Below are positions 51,962 through 61,263 of a stretch of 64,000 nucleotides of DNA, in pieces (positions within the stretch are counted from its first letter, which is position 1; every line of letters starts with the position of its first letter). The notes beneath the pieces are model-generated. The model had not been told where the DNA came from, did no database searches, and worked only from the letters and a program-made list of their open reading frames with translations. The stretch lies in the NCBI GenBank assembly GCA_024227995.1, contig CP100465.1, forward strand, positions 2,294,001 through 2,358,000, read 5' to 3'. The position numbers were made by a program, and so were the translations under genes. Origin of the DNA: Halomicrococcus gelatinilyticus. Its GTDB lineage: Archaea; Halobacteriota; Halobacteria; Halobacteriales; Haladaptataceae.

Positions 51962-52267
51962 TCACTGCGACGCCAGCAGCGCCAGCGCGGCGAGCAGGAC
52001 GACCACCGCGACGATGCCGTAGCCGACGCCGACCAGTTGCTGTGCCGCCCCGTGCCCGCCGGGCGTCACCGTCCAGACGAGGTAGTAGTACGTCCCCCCG
52101 ACGACGCCGGCGAACCCCCACGTCGAGAACGCGAACGCCTGCGGCACCGCCACCCCCAGCGCCGCCAGCGTCGGCGTGAAGAACGCGTAACTGAGCAGGA
52201 GGCCGAGCGCGGCGACGACGAAGAACGGCACGGGGTCGACCGTCTCCCCGTGACGGTTCTGTAGCAT
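51962..52267 (-). CDS. Three-helix membrane protein
   Basis: This encodes 101 residues: a short polar lead (LQNRHGETVDPV) then hydrophobic helices PFFVVAALGLLLSYAFF, FAFSTWGFAGVVGGTYYYLVW and IVAVVVLLAALALLA. I see no domain name. Codon bias is genomic. It is convergent with the Bat-type gene (6 bases between stops) and downstream of the M24 gene start region on the other side. Function unknown. Confidence 0.72.
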   Translation of the reverse strand: MLQNRHGETVDPVPFFVVAALGLLLSYAFFTPTLAALGVAVPQAFAFSTWGFAGVVGGTYYYLVWTVTPGGHGAAQQLVGVGYGIVAVVVLLAALALLASQ

Positions 52268-52326
52268 GGCATATCGTACGACGGACGGCCGTTTGACTGT
52301 GCTGGCCGGAAAGTTCGCTGACAGTG

Positions 52327-53508
52327 CTACGTCCGGATGACGTTCGACTCCAGGTCGCGCGGGAAGTAGGTGAGCATCTCGGTGCCGTCCTCGGTGACGG
52401 CGACGGTGTCGGAGTGGCGGTAGCCGTAGGTGTCGGTGTAGATACCGGGTTCGATGGTGTAGATGTGACCGGGTTCCATCTCCGCGTCGCCCGCGTCGAC
52501 GTGGTCGTCCCAGCCGCGGTCGATGTACGGCGGTTCGTGGCCGCCGAGGCCGATGTTGTGGCCGACGTGGTGCTGGGCGAGGTCGGTGACGCCCTGCTCC
52601 TCGAAGTAGCTCCACACCTGCTCGTCGACGTACGAGATGGAGACGCCGGGACCGAGCGCGTCGATGGCGATGGTCTGGGCCTCCAGCATCAGTTCGAAGT
52701 AGTGCTCCTGTTCGTCGGTCGGTTCGCCGACGAACATCGTCCGTTCCAGTTCCGAGTGGTAGCCGTCGACGTTCGCTGACGCGCCGGTGACGAGCACGTC
52801 GCCCTCCTGGATACGGCGGTTGACGGTGTGGCCGTGGGGGAGCGCCGTCTGCTCGCCGGTGATGTAGCCGGCCACGACCGGGCCGTCGCCGCGCGTCCGC
52901 GGGACGTACTCGTCGCCGAGCGCGTCCAGCATCGCCCGCGAGCCCTCCATCGACGCGCGCTGGCTGGTGGTCGCCGGATGCGCGCCCGGTTCGGTGTGGT
53001 CGACCAGATAGCGGTGGGCGAGGTTGGCCCACTTCGCGGACTCGCGGACGAGTTCCACCTCGACGTCGGACTTCGCCCAGCGCATCCGGTCGACCCACGA
53101 CTGGGACTCGACGTCGACGAACGTCGACAGCGCGGGCCCCTCGTAGCCCATGACGCCCGGCGCGCCGTCGGAGTCGGCGGCGACGGTCTCCGCGTCGAGG
53201 CCGTCCAGCATCTCGGCGGCCGTGGCGATGGGCTTCCCGCCGGGGTAGTCGAAGTAGTGGTGGACGTCGTCGATGCGCGGGTTCGGCTGGACCCGCTCCA
53301 CTTCGAGTCGGGGGACGGTCACCTCGACGCGGTCGTCGGTCACCGCGAGGACGACCGGTCGCTCGGTCTGGATGTGGTCGAAGCCGGTGAGGTACTCGAT
53401 GCTCGTGGCGCCGAACCAGACGCCGGCGTCGGCACCGGCATCGCCGATCCGCTCGCGGACGGCGGCGAGACGCTCTCTGAACTCCGATTCCGGCACACGC
53501 GTTGGCAT
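52327..53508 (-). CDS. M24 (creatinase/aminopeptidase P fold) family protein with altered metal ligands
   Basis: This encodes 393 residues. N domain (creatinase N, residues 1-150) contains IEYLTGFDHIQTERPVVLAV. C domain has the pita-bread fold: LPHGHTVNRRIQEGDVLVTG, ANVDGYHSELERTMFVG, QHHVGHNIGLGGHEPPYIDRG, MEPGHIYTIEPGIYTDTYGYR and SDTVAVTEDG. In classical prolidases the two Asp ligands lie in LxDxG...SDxTRT and the last Glu in RxED; here they read VTGAS, SELERT and RHSD, so three of five are altered. It may be a creatinase-like or ectoine-hydrolase-like hydrolase. ATG at 53508. Confidence 0.86.
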   Translation of the reverse strand: MPTRVPESEFRERLAAVRERIGDAGADAGVWFGATSIEYLTGFDHIQTERPVVLAVTDDRVEVTVPRLEVERVQPNPRIDDVHHYFDYPGGKPIATAAEMLDGLDAETVAADSDGAPGVMGYEGPALSTFVDVESQSWVDRMRWAKSDVEVELVRESAKWANLAHRYLVDHTEPGAHPATTSQRASMEGSRAMLDALGDEYVPRTRGDGPVVAGYITGEQTALPHGHTVNRRIQEGDVLVTGASANVDGYHSELERTMFVGEPTDEQEHYFELMLEAQTIAIDALGPGVSISYVDEQVWSYFEEQGVTDLAQHHVGHNIGLGGHEPPYIDRGWDDHVDAGDAEMEPGHIYTIEPGIYTDTYGYRHSDTVAVTEDGTEMLTYFPRDLESNVIRT

Positions 53509-53656
53509 GCGAGAGGGTTTGACGCGACGGGGGTAAAAGGATTGACCTGGGGGCAAGGCGCCCCGTGGACCTGCGTCAGGTGCCGACGGACGATGACGCC
53601 GGACGACGGCGACGGGCCACGGTCGTCACGACGGTGCCGGGCCGCCGGTCGCGGCG

Positions 53657-54481
53657 TCACTCGCCCTCGACGTAGCTGCTTCGCCCTTCGAGGACGACGT
53701 TCACGGTCGCGCCGGCGAGCATGACCACGCCGGCGAAGTAGAGCCACGTCAGGAAGACGAGGACGGTCCCGAGGAGGCCGTAGAGACCGAACTTGCTGGA
53801 ACTGCCCGCGTAGACCTGGAATCCTGCCTGGAGGGCGAGCCAGCCGACGGCCGCGACGACGGTCCCAGGAAGCACCTCGCGGACGGACACGTCCACGGGC
53901 GGGAGCACGTAGTACAGCGGGAGGAAGGCGACGACGAGGCCGACGACGAGGGCCAGTCCGCCGACGAGGTCGAGGTACGGGACGTTCGCCAGTGCGGGCG
54001 CTCCCAGCACCGCGCCGACGCCGACCATCAGCGCCACGGCGAGCGCGACGCCGACGAGCGCCACGGTCCCCGTCTTCACCTCCTCGACGATGCCCGGGTT
54101 CGGCGAGGTCTCGTACACCTCCTCGAACGCGAGCACGAGTCCCCGGAACAGTTTCAGGGCGCTCCACAGCAGGACGGCGAGCCCGACGGCGGACGCGCCC
54201 GCCGTACCCTGCGTGTTGTCCACCGTCCGTTCGACGATGGTCGCACCCTCCGCGGAGAGGTACCGCTTGGTCACCTCGATGAGGGAGTCGGCGAACGCCT
54301 GGCCGCCGACCGCGGTCCCCACCGCCACCGCCAGCAACAGCAGCGGGAACAGCGAGATGAACGCGTAGTACGCGAAGCTCGCGGCGAGGAACGTGATGTT
54401 GCGTTCACGCGCGAGTCCGACGACCGACTGCACCGTCGAGACGAGGCCCGTGCCGGACTGCCCGCGTCTGGAGACGTCCAT
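53657..54481 (-). CDS. YihY/BrkB-family membrane protein
   Basis: This encodes 274 residues with six hydrophobic segments, the signature of the YihY/virulence-factor BrkB family (once misnamed RNase BN). Conserved pieces: ITFLAASFAYYAFISLFPLLLL, GLAVLLWSALKLFRGLVLAFEEVY, VALVGVALAVALMVGVGA, and the final LGTVLVFLTWLYFAGVVMLAGATVN (each partially quoted). The function of the family is unresolved; transport of anions or lipids has been proposed. Its start is 147 bases from the divergent flavin-reductase gene. Confidence 0.9.
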   Translation of the reverse strand: MDVSRRGQSGTGLVSTVQSVVGLARERNITFLAASFAYYAFISLFPLLLLAVAVGTAVGGQAFADSLIEVTKRYLSAEGATIVERTVDNTQGTAGASAVGLAVLLWSALKLFRGLVLAFEEVYETSPNPGIVEEVKTGTVALVGVALAVALMVGVGAVLGAPALANVPYLDLVGGLALVVGLVVAFLPLYYVLPPVDVSVREVLPGTVVAAVGWLALQAGFQVYAGSSSKFGLYGLLGTVLVFLTWLYFAGVVMLAGATVNVVLEGRSSYVEGE

Positions 54482-54627
54482 GCTGTACCCTCGACGGCCG
54501 CCGACAAGTTAGGTGTGGCTATCGGGGACGGTGGCGGCAGCCACGCCGGAGCGGCATCGACGGCCTGGACTCCGGCAACCCGCGCCGCACCCGGAACCTA
54601 CTCGCCGCCGGAACGGCACGGTCGGGT

Positions 54628-55212
54628 ATGGAGATAGACCCGGAGGAGGTGGGGTCGCTGTACCGGACGCTGGCGGGCGCGGTCGTTCCCCGGCCGGTCG
54701 CGTGGGTGAGCACGCGCTCGCCCGCCGGAGTGGACAATCTCGCGCCGTACAGCTTCTTCACGGTGGCGTCGGTCGCGCCGCCCGTGCTCCTGTTCGCCCC
54801 CGTCGACGGCCCAGACGGCCTGAAGGACACGCCGCGCAACGTCCGCGAGACGGAAGCGTTCGTCGTCAACGTCGTCACGGAACCGCAGTCGACGGCGATG
54901 AACGCCACCAGCGCGACGCTCCCGGCGGGCGAGAGCGAGTTCGACCACGCGGACGTCGAGCGCGCCGAGGCGACCGTCGTCGACGCGCCGCGGGTCGCGG
55001 ACGCCCCCGTGGCCTTCGAGTGCTCGCTGTACGACTTGCTGTCGGTCGGCTCGTCGACGCTGGTCCTCGGCGAGGTCGAGCGCGTCCACGTCGACGACGA
55101 CGTTACGACCGATGGGCGACTCGACGTGACGAAACTGGACGCGGTCGGTCGCCTCGCCGGCAACCAGTACGCTCGGACGGACGGCCGGTTCTCGATGGAG
55201 CGACCGCCGTAG
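54628..55212 (+). CDS. Flavin reductase-like FMN-binding protein
   Basis: This encodes 194 residues of the flavin reductase (HpaC/DIM6-NTAB) fold. The substrate/FMN-binding block reads PRPVAWVSTRSPAGVDNLAPYSFF with a SVAPPVLLFAP continuation, DTPRNVRETEAFVVNVV, and the late strand SSTLVLGEVERVHVD. The final AVGRLAGNQYAR is typical. It supplies reduced flavin or acts as a stand-alone NAD(P)H:FMN reductase. It lies alone between a BrkB-family gene and a ferredoxin gene. Confidence 0.88.
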   Translation: MEIDPEEVGSLYRTLAGAVVPRPVAWVSTRSPAGVDNLAPYSFFTVASVAPPVLLFAPVDGPDGLKDTPRNVRETEAFVVNVVTEPQSTAMNATSATLPAGESEFDHADVERAEATVVDAPRVADAPVAFECSLYDLLSVGSSTLVLGEVERVHVDDDVTTDGRLDVTKLDAVGRLAGNQYARTDGRFSMERPP

Positions 55213-55278
55213 TGTGACGGTCGGGTTGATAGCGAGACGTTCGGCAGAGAAGGAGCACGGACCGTCCGTCGGTTGGAG

Positions 55279-55611
55279 TCAGTCGTCGTCGGCCGCCGCA
55301 CCGTCGCCCATGGCCTCGACGTCGGTCTCGATGCTCGGCGGGTACTTGCCCCGGTCGAGCACGAGGTCGCTCTGCGGGCGGGCCATGCAGGTGAGGGCGT
55401 ACTCTTCGGCCTCCGCGTCGGTGAGGCCGCGGGCCGCGGGCTGGGTCACGTCCCCCTCGATTATCTTCGCCGAACAGGCGAGACACATGCCCACGCGGCA
55501 GGAGTACTCCTGGGCGATGCCCTCCTCGATGCAGCGGGAGAGGATGGTCTCCTTGTCGGAGACCTCGACGGTCTCGCCCGTCCCGACGAACTCGACGGTG
55601 TACTCGGTCAT
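55279..55611 (-). CDS. Plant-type [2Fe-2S] ferredoxin
   Basis: This encodes 110 residues of a chloroplast-type ferredoxin. Cluster ligands are CRVGMCLAC (Cys-x4-Cys-x2-Cys, residues 38-46) and a distant Cys in LTCMARP near residue 75. The fold starts YTVEFVGTGETVEV and an acidic C-terminal tail (EAMGDGAAADDD) follows. It lacks the long acidic insertion of the main haloarchaeal ferredoxin, so it is an accessory carrier. Divergent from the geranylgeranyl-reductase gene over a 112-base gap with GTTTTATCC near 55641. Confidence 0.92.
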   Translation of the reverse strand: MTEYTVEFVGTGETVEVSDKETILSRCIEEGIAQEYSCRVGMCLACSAKIIEGDVTQPAARGLTDAEAEEYALTCMARPQSDLVLDRGKYPPSIETDVEAMGDGAAADDD

Positions 55612-55723
55612 ACGGCGCGATACGAACGACCCGTACTAAACGTTTTATCCACCGCTTCGACCTTCGTGAGAGGACAAAACCGTGGATAAAGAGTTTTCTC
55701 GTTCCCGTCACGTAGCGGAAGGT

Positions 55724-57094
55724 ATGACTACACACGAGTACGACGTCGTCGTCGTCGGCGCGGGGACGTCGGGCTGTTACGCCGCCGCGACCGCCGCCCG
55801 GGAGAGCTACGACGTGGCGGTCGTCGAGCGCAAGACCGAGGAGGAAGCGGGACACATCGCCTGCGGCGACGCGCTGAAGGGCGCGGACGAGTTTCCCGAG
55901 GCCATCCCGAAGTCCCAGATCGAGTCGGCGTTCACCAACACCGACGTCGACCACGGCCGCTTCGAGATTCCCCAGGAGGACACGGTCCTGGAGATCCCCG
56001 TCCCCGGCGAACTCGCGGTCATCGACCGCTGGGAGTACGGCCGCAAGGTCATCGAGGGCGCGACGAAGGCGGGTGCCGACTTCCACTACGACACCGTCGT
56101 TCAGGACGTGAAACAGGACGAGACCGGTACGGTCACCGGCGTCCGCGCCACGTGCGACGGCGACGCCGTCGAGTTCGACTCCACCGTTCTCGTCGACGCC
56201 GCCGGGTCGCTCTCCATCCTCCAGGACAAGGCCGACCTCGCGGACGCGACCTTCGACACGAACGTCAACTACTCGCAGTTCTGCTCGGCGTACCGCGAGA
56301 TCGTCCACGTCGACGAACCCGTCGAGTGGGACGACGCGCTCGTGTTCAAGCCGACCGACCGCGCGGCGGGCTACCTCTGGTACTTCCCCCGCACGGAGAC
56401 GGAGATCAACGCCGGCCTGGGCTTCCAGATGACCGAGGAGCCGATGCACCTCGTCGACGACCTCAAGGAGGACCTCCAGAACCGGCCCGAGTTCGAGGGT
56501 GCGACCGTCGAGGACAAACTCGGCGCGGCGCTGCCGACCCGGCGTCCCTACGATTCGGCCGTGGCGCCCGGCTTCATGGCGGTCGGCGACGCCGCCGGCC
56601 ACGTCAACCCGACCACGGGCGGCGGCATCGCGGGCGCAGCCTACGCCGGCAAGTACGCCGCCGAACAGGCGATGGAGGCCGTCGAGTCCGGTGACGTGAG
56701 CGAGGCCGCACTCTGGGAGTACAACGAGCGCGTCATGGACCACTTCGGCGCGCGCTACGCCGGCCTGGACGTGTACAACATCTTCACGACCGCGGTCGAC
56801 GTCGACGACCTGATGGGGCTGCTCGGCGCGCTGCCCACCCAGAAGCTCTCGGAGGCGCTGTACTCCGGCAGCGCCAGCATCGGCTGGAAGCTGAAGCTCC
56901 GGACGGCGATCAGGTCCATCGGCCACTTCGACCTGGTCACCGACCTCTACCGCACCAAGAACCTCGCCGACGAGATCATCGACCACTACGAGCGTTACCC
57001 GGCCGACCCGCGCGGACTCCCCGCGTGGCAGGAGACGCGCGACTCGCTGCTCGACCGCGTCTACGAGACGACCGGTGCAGAACCGAAGTACTGA
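55724..57094 (+). CDS. Geranylgeranyl reductase family flavoprotein
   Basis: This encodes 456 residues. The FAD fold is YDVVVVGAGTSGCYAAATAA, followed by ERKTEEEAGHIACGDALKG. The second FAD motif is FMAVGDAAGHVNPTTGGGI with AGAAYAGKYAAEQAMEAV. The middle contains LVDAAGSLSILQDKADLA and YLWYFPRTETEINAGLGF. This family saturates geranylgeranyl chains of archaeal ether lipids or menaquinone side chains. The divergent ferredoxin could be its electron donor, which is inference from adjacency only. ATG at 55724 begins the fold. Confidence 0.92.
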   Translation: MTTHEYDVVVVGAGTSGCYAAATAARESYDVAVVERKTEEEAGHIACGDALKGADEFPEAIPKSQIESAFTNTDVDHGRFEIPQEDTVLEIPVPGELAVIDRWEYGRKVIEGATKAGADFHYDTVVQDVKQDETGTVTGVRATCDGDAVEFDSTVLVDAAGSLSILQDKADLADATFDTNVNYSQFCSAYREIVHVDEPVEWDDALVFKPTDRAAGYLWYFPRTETEINAGLGFQMTEEPMHLVDDLKEDLQNRPEFEGATVEDKLGAALPTRRPYDSAVAPGFMAVGDAAGHVNPTTGGGIAGAAYAGKYAAEQAMEAVESGDVSEAALWEYNERVMDHFGARYAGLDVYNIFTTAVDVDDLMGLLGALPTQKLSEALYSGSASIGWKLKLRTAIRSIGHFDLVTDLYRTKNLADEIIDHYERYPADPRGLPAWQETRDSLLDRVYETTGAEPKY

Positions 57095-57176
57095 GCCGAC
57101 GACCCTTCTCGATACGTCCCGGGTGGACTTCGTCCGCCGATACGCACGCTCGTCGCGTTCGTCCGTCGCGCGCCGG

Positions 57177-57491
57177 TCAGTTCAGGTCGCGGACGACGAT
57201 CTGACCGTAGCTGTAGACCGTCACCTCGTAGTCGAGCACGGTGAAGACGACCTGGCCCCCGATCCGCGGCGACCCGTCTATCTTGTCGCTGAACAGGTTG
57301 TCGAGCGCGTCGGGGTCCATGATGTCGTACAAAGGCGTCCCGATGTCGGCAGGGTCGACCCCGGCCGCGTCCGCGATCGCCACCACGACCGCCGTGCTGA
57401 GCGGTTCGTCGTCGGCGTAGGTCGTGTACTGCGTCGCTCGCTCGGTGTTCTTCAGCGTTACCGCGTTCTCGTCGTTGACGTTTCCGTTCAT
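57177..57491 (-). CDS. HalOD1 output domain protein
   Basis: This encodes 104 residues with a single HalOD1 domain: TTYADDEPLSTAVVVAIADAAGVDP, the DIMDPDALDNLFS segment, GGQVVFTVLDYEVTVYSYG and a short end. It is about as long as the product at 15278 but differs in sequence. It is thought to be a signalling output module. It lies between the geranylgeranyl reductase and halocyanin genes, with its own upstream gap of about 140 bases containing AATATAAAAATTG (57560). Confidence 0.83.
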   Translation of the reverse strand: MNGNVNDENAVTLKNTERATQYTTYADDEPLSTAVVVAIADAAGVDPADIGTPLYDIMDPDALDNLFSDKIDGSPRIGGQVVFTVLDYEVTVYSYGQIVVRDLN

Positions 57492-57633
57492 GATAATCCT
57501 CGTTGTGCGTTGGATGTCGCGTGCCGCAGTTGCCTACTCCGTCCAAACCGGGCAGAGGAATATAAAAATTGCCGTGTGTCTTTGAAACGGTTGGAAGGAT
57601 TTCACTATTGTGCGCCAGCCACAGAACCGGCCG

Positions 57634-58197
57634 TCAGTCGAGTCCGTAGTCACCCCCGTACTTCAGGAAGAAGTACACGAGCAGGAGGACTGACGCCATC
57701 GCCGAGACGGTGGCGACGCCGATGGTCTTGGCGCTGTTGGGGATGGACGGCACTGCTGCACCGTCCCCTTCGCCGCCGCCCGCGCCGACCGTTATGGTGC
57801 CGACCATCCCGGCCGACTCGTGCGGGATGCAGAAGTACCCGAACTCCCCTTCTGTCTCGAACGTGTACTCGTACGTCTCACCGCCGCCGATGTCGCCCTG
57901 GTCCGGATACGCCTGCCGGGCGGCGTCCTCGCCGTCGAACGGGCCGCCGCTGGCGAAGAACTCCGCCTCCTCCGGGATCTCGTCCTCGTAGGCGGTCACC
58001 GAGTGACCGACGGTGCCGACGTTCTCCCAGACGACGGTCGTTCCCGGGGCGACCGTCGCCTCCGCCGGTTCGTACACGAGAGCGTCGGTCATGTCGATGG
58101 TCTGCTGTTCCTGTGCGACTGCTTCACCGGCGGCGGCCGACGCTGCTGCTCCCCCGGTCATCGCGCGGAGGAAGCCGCGCCGTGTGGTACCCCCCAT
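57634..58197 (-). CDS. Halocyanin-type blue copper protein with C-terminal membrane helix
   Basis: This encodes 187 residues. A Tat signal (TTRRGFLRAMTGG) is followed by a cupredoxin domain (residues 32-140). The type-1 copper ligands are visible as His in TVGHSVTAYE, Cys in GYFCIPHE, His two residues on and Met in SAGMVG. A Gly-rich linker leads to a C-terminal helix (VATVSAMASVLLLVYFFLKYGG), so it is tail-anchored on the outer face and carries electrons to a terminal oxidase or from a bc-type complex. The ATG at 58197 begins the Tat signal. Confidence 0.92.
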   Translation of the reverse strand: MGGTTRRGFLRAMTGGAAASAAAGEAVAQEQQTIDMTDALVYEPAEATVAPGTTVVWENVGTVGHSVTAYEDEIPEEAEFFASGGPFDGEDAARQAYPDQGDIGGGETYEYTFETEGEFGYFCIPHESAGMVGTITVGAGGGEGDGAAVPSIPNSAKTIGVATVSAMASVLLLVYFFLKYGGDYGLD

Positions 58198-58355
58198 GGA
58201 ACCCGAATCGACGTCCGGGGAAAAGCAACTTTCGCCCAACGAAGCTACTTTCCCCGCCGGGGCGTCGCCACGGGAACGCTGGCGGGGGTCCAACCTGTCG
58301 TCGTTCCGAGACGGGGATGGACAGGGATTTGTTCCCGCCCGCGGAACGGTCGGAC

Positions 58356-59546
58356 ATGGAGACGACGGACGCGTTCATCGGCCTCACCTGCGTCGACTGC
58401 GGCGAGACGTTCGACGCGGAGACGGCGACGCACCGGTGCCCGGACTGCGGGGGAATCCTCGACCCCGACTACGACTACGACGATATCGAACTCTCGCGTG
58501 AGGACCTGGCGGCCCGGCGGTTCGACACGATGTGGCGCTACGAGGAACTGCTGCCGTTCACGCGCGAATCGGCGGTCTCGATGGCCGAGGGCGCGACCGC
58601 GCTCGTCGACTGTCCCTCGCTCGCCGAGGAGATGGGCGTCGGGCGCGTGCTCATCAAGGACGAGGGTCGCAACCCGACGGGGACGTTCAAGGACCGCGGC
58701 CAGTCCGCAGCGGTGACGGCGGCGGTCCAGCACGGCGCGACCGACGTGGCGCTGAACTCGGCCGGCAACGCGGGCCAGGCCGCGGCCGCGTACGCCGCCC
58801 GGGCCGGCCTCGACTCCCACGTCTTCCTCCCGACGCGCGCCGGGTTCACGAACAAGGCGATGGTGAACGTCCACGGCGGCGACATGACCGTCGTGGAGGG
58901 GCGCATCGGCGACGCCGCCGCGGCCTACGAGGACGCGATGGCCGACGAGGACTGGTACTCGGTCAGGACGTTCGAGACGCCGTACCGCCACGAAGGGAAG
59001 AAGACGATGCTGTACGAACTGGTCGAGCAGAACGACTGGGCGGTTCCGGACGCCGTGGTCTACCCGACCGGCGGCGGCGTCGGCCTCGTCGGGATGCACA
59101 AGGCCGCGACGGAACTCCAGGAACTCGGACTGGTCGACGACGGCCCCGCGATGTACGCCGCCCAGGCCGAGGGCTGTGCGCCCATCGTCGAGGCGTTCGA
59201 GGCGGGTCGCGACGCCCACGAACCGTGGGAGACCCCGGACACTATCTGCGGCGGCATCGAGATCCCAGACCCCGGCGCTAGCCCGCTCGTCCTCGACGCG
59301 CTCCGCGAGAGCGGCGGCGGCGCGGTGGCGACCAGCGACGAGGACATCCTCGACGCGGCGGTGGCGGTCGCCCAGCAGGCCGGCGTCGAGATGGGCGCGA
59401 CCTGCGCCGCGACCGCCAGCGGTGCCTGGGAACTCTCCCGGCAAGGCGCGTTCGACGAGGACGACACGGTCGTCCTGCTGAACACCGGCGCGGGCAACAA
59501 GGACGACGACATCCTCCGCAGCCACCTGATGAGCAAGGGCATCTGA
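58356..59546 (+). CDS. thrC: Threonine synthase
   Basis: The enzyme converts O-phosphohomoserine to threonine with PLP. It has 396 residues. A zinc-ribbon-like start (CVDCGETFDAETATHRCPDC) precedes the PLP fold; the PLP lysine lies in NPTGTFKDRGQS, SAGNAGQAAAAYAARAG is the phosphate-loop region, and PTGGGVGLVGMHKAA the second glycine loop. NTGAGNKDDD is near the end. The archaeal class with an N-terminal ribbon is matched. ATG at 58356; the open frame upstream is non-coding. Confidence 0.93.
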   Translation: METTDAFIGLTCVDCGETFDAETATHRCPDCGGILDPDYDYDDIELSREDLAARRFDTMWRYEELLPFTRESAVSMAEGATALVDCPSLAEEMGVGRVLIKDEGRNPTGTFKDRGQSAAVTAAVQHGATDVALNSAGNAGQAAAAYAARAGLDSHVFLPTRAGFTNKAMVNVHGGDMTVVEGRIGDAAAAYEDAMADEDWYSVRTFETPYRHEGKKTMLYELVEQNDWAVPDAVVYPTGGGVGLVGMHKAATELQELGLVDDGPAMYAAQAEGCAPIVEAFEAGRDAHEPWETPDTICGGIEIPDPGASPLVLDALRESGGGAVATSDEDILDAAVAVAQQAGVEMGATCAATASGAWELSRQGAFDEDDTVVLLNTGAGNKDDDILRSHLMSKGI

Positions 59547-59752
59547 GGACCGGACGGTCACCGACCCGCGACCGTCGTTCCTGCCGGCCCGCGACCCTCT
59601 TTCTCCGCCGCCCGGGCCCCTCTCACGATTGGACGCGCGTCGAGCCGACCGCACCGTCCGCGCCACTTCTACAAACATAGTTGCCTTACAGCAAACAGCA
59701 TTTCACACGGATTTCCGTTAAAGTGAAAGCCGAACACCCGGAAGTGGGTGGT

Positions 59753-60169
59753 ATGAGCGCAGATCAGGAACCGCAGTCGATCCGCTGTCTCGTCGCCAAG
59801 GTCGGTCTGGACGGTCACGACCGGGGCGCCCACGTCATCGCGCGGGCGTTCCGGGACGCCGGGTTCGAGGTCATCTACTCCGGCCTCCACAACGCGCCCG
59901 ACGAGATCGTGCAGGCGGCGGTCCAGGAGGACGTGAACGTCCTCGGCATCTCCATCCTCTCCGGCGCGCACAACACGCTCGTCCCCAAAGTCATCGAGGG
60001 GCTGAAGGAGTACGACGCGTTCGACGACACGCTCCTGCTGGTCGGCGGCGTCGTCCCCGACGACGACAAGGAGGAACTCAAGGAGGCGGGCGTCGCCGAG
60101 GTGTTCGGTCCCGGGACGCCGATGGAGCAGACCATCGAGTTCGTCCGCGAGAACGCGCCCGAGCGATGA
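59753..60169 (+). CDS. Methylmalonyl-CoA mutase, B12-binding subunit
   Basis: This encodes 138 residues forming the stand-alone cobalamin-binding (C-terminal) domain of methylmalonyl-CoA mutase. The DxHxxG motif is GLDGHDRGA with base-off His, followed by VIYSGLHNAPDEIVQAA, LGISILSGAHN and VGGVVPDDD. It binds adenosylcobalamin and pairs with a separate catalytic subunit, not present in this window. The stop overlaps the start of the meaB-like gene by 4 bases (ATGA), so the chaperone is co-translated. Confidence 0.94.
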   Translation: MSADQEPQSIRCLVAKVGLDGHDRGAHVIARAFRDAGFEVIYSGLHNAPDEIVQAAVQEDVNVLGISILSGAHNTLVPKVIEGLKEYDAFDDTLLLVGGVVPDDDKEELKEAGVAEVFGPGTPMEQTIEFVRENAPER

Positions 60170-61179
60170 ACGCCGAGCAGGGCGACCTCGTCGACGAGCT
60201 ACTGGACGGCAAACACCGGGCGCTCGCGCGGGTCATCACCAAGATCGAGAACCGCGAGCCGGGCTACCGCGACCTCGTCTCCGAACTGCACGCGCACACC
60301 GGCACCGCCGACGTCGTCGGCGTCACCGGCAGTCCCGGCGCGGGCAAGTCGACGCTCGTCGACAAGGTGGCCAACCGCTACCGCGAGCGGGGGCTGACGG
60401 TCGGCGTCATCGCCGTCGACCCCTCCTCGCCGTTCACCGGTGGCGCCGTCCTCGGCGACCGCATCCGGATGGCGAGCAACGTCGGCGACATGGACGTGTT
60501 CTTCCGCTCGATGAGCGCCCGCGGGAGCCTGGGCGGCCTCTCGACGGCGACGACGGACGCCGTGAAGGCGCTCGACGCCTTCGGCAAGGACAAGATCATC
60601 ATCGAGACCGTCGGCGCGGGCCAGAACGAGATCGACGTGGTGAAGACCGCCGACACCGTCGCCGTGCTGGTCCCGCCGGAGAGCGGCGACAACGTCCAGA
60701 TGCTGAAGGCCGGCATCCTGGAGATCGGCGACGTGTTCGTCGTCAACAAGGCCGACCTGAAGGGCGCCGACCGGACGGTCCAGGAGCTCACCGAGATGAT
60801 CGAACTGCGCGACGGCTACGGCGCGAACCTGGAGTTCCCGGGCGAGGTCGACGGCGTCGAGGACTACGACTGGAAGCCCCAGGTCGTCGAGACCGTCGCC
60901 AAGGACGGCGACGGCGTCGACGAGTTCCTCGACGTCCTCGCCGAGCATCGCGACGTCCTCGAATCCACGGGGATGAAGGAGGCGAAGGCCCGCACGCGCT
61001 ACGCCGAGGAGATACGCACGCTGCTGCGCGAGGACCTCGGCGACCTCGTCGAGGCGGAACTCGACGACCAGGGCGGGATGGCGGCGTTCGTCGACGCCGT
61101 GCTGGCCCGTGAGACCGACCCGTACGCGGTCGCGGCTGACGTCCTCGCCCCCGTCGAGGACTGCATCGACGAGGCCTGA
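60166..61179 (+). CDS. meaB: Methylmalonyl-CoA mutase-associated GTPase MeaB
   Basis: This is a G3E-family GTPase that loads and protects the B12 cofactor of methylmalonyl-CoA mutase. It has 337 residues: P-loop TGSPGAGKSTLVDKVA, VGVIAVDPSSPFTGGAVLGDR, MDVFFRSMSARGSLGGLS, ETVGAGQNEIDVV, the specificity motif VNKADLKGA, and the C-terminal dimerisation part. The ATG at 60166 overlaps the mutase small-subunit stop. Together they are the propionate/methylmalonyl branch that feeds succinyl-CoA. Confidence 0.95.
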   Translation: MNAEQGDLVDELLDGKHRALARVITKIENREPGYRDLVSELHAHTGTADVVGVTGSPGAGKSTLVDKVANRYRERGLTVGVIAVDPSSPFTGGAVLGDRIRMASNVGDMDVFFRSMSARGSLGGLSTATTDAVKALDAFGKDKIIIETVGAGQNEIDVVKTADTVAVLVPPESGDNVQMLKAGILEIGDVFVVNKADLKGADRTVQELTEMIELRDGYGANLEFPGEVDGVEDYDWKPQVVETVAKDGDGVDEFLDVLAEHRDVLESTGMKEAKARTRYAEEIRTLLREDLGDLVEAELDDQGGMAAFVDAVLARETDPYAVAADVLAPVEDCIDEA

Positions 61180-61263
61180 CGACGCCGCGATACCGCTCGT
61201 TTCTCCCGGCGACCGCTACGGACTGGCACAACGGCTAAACCCGGCGACGTTGGTTGTTCGTAC

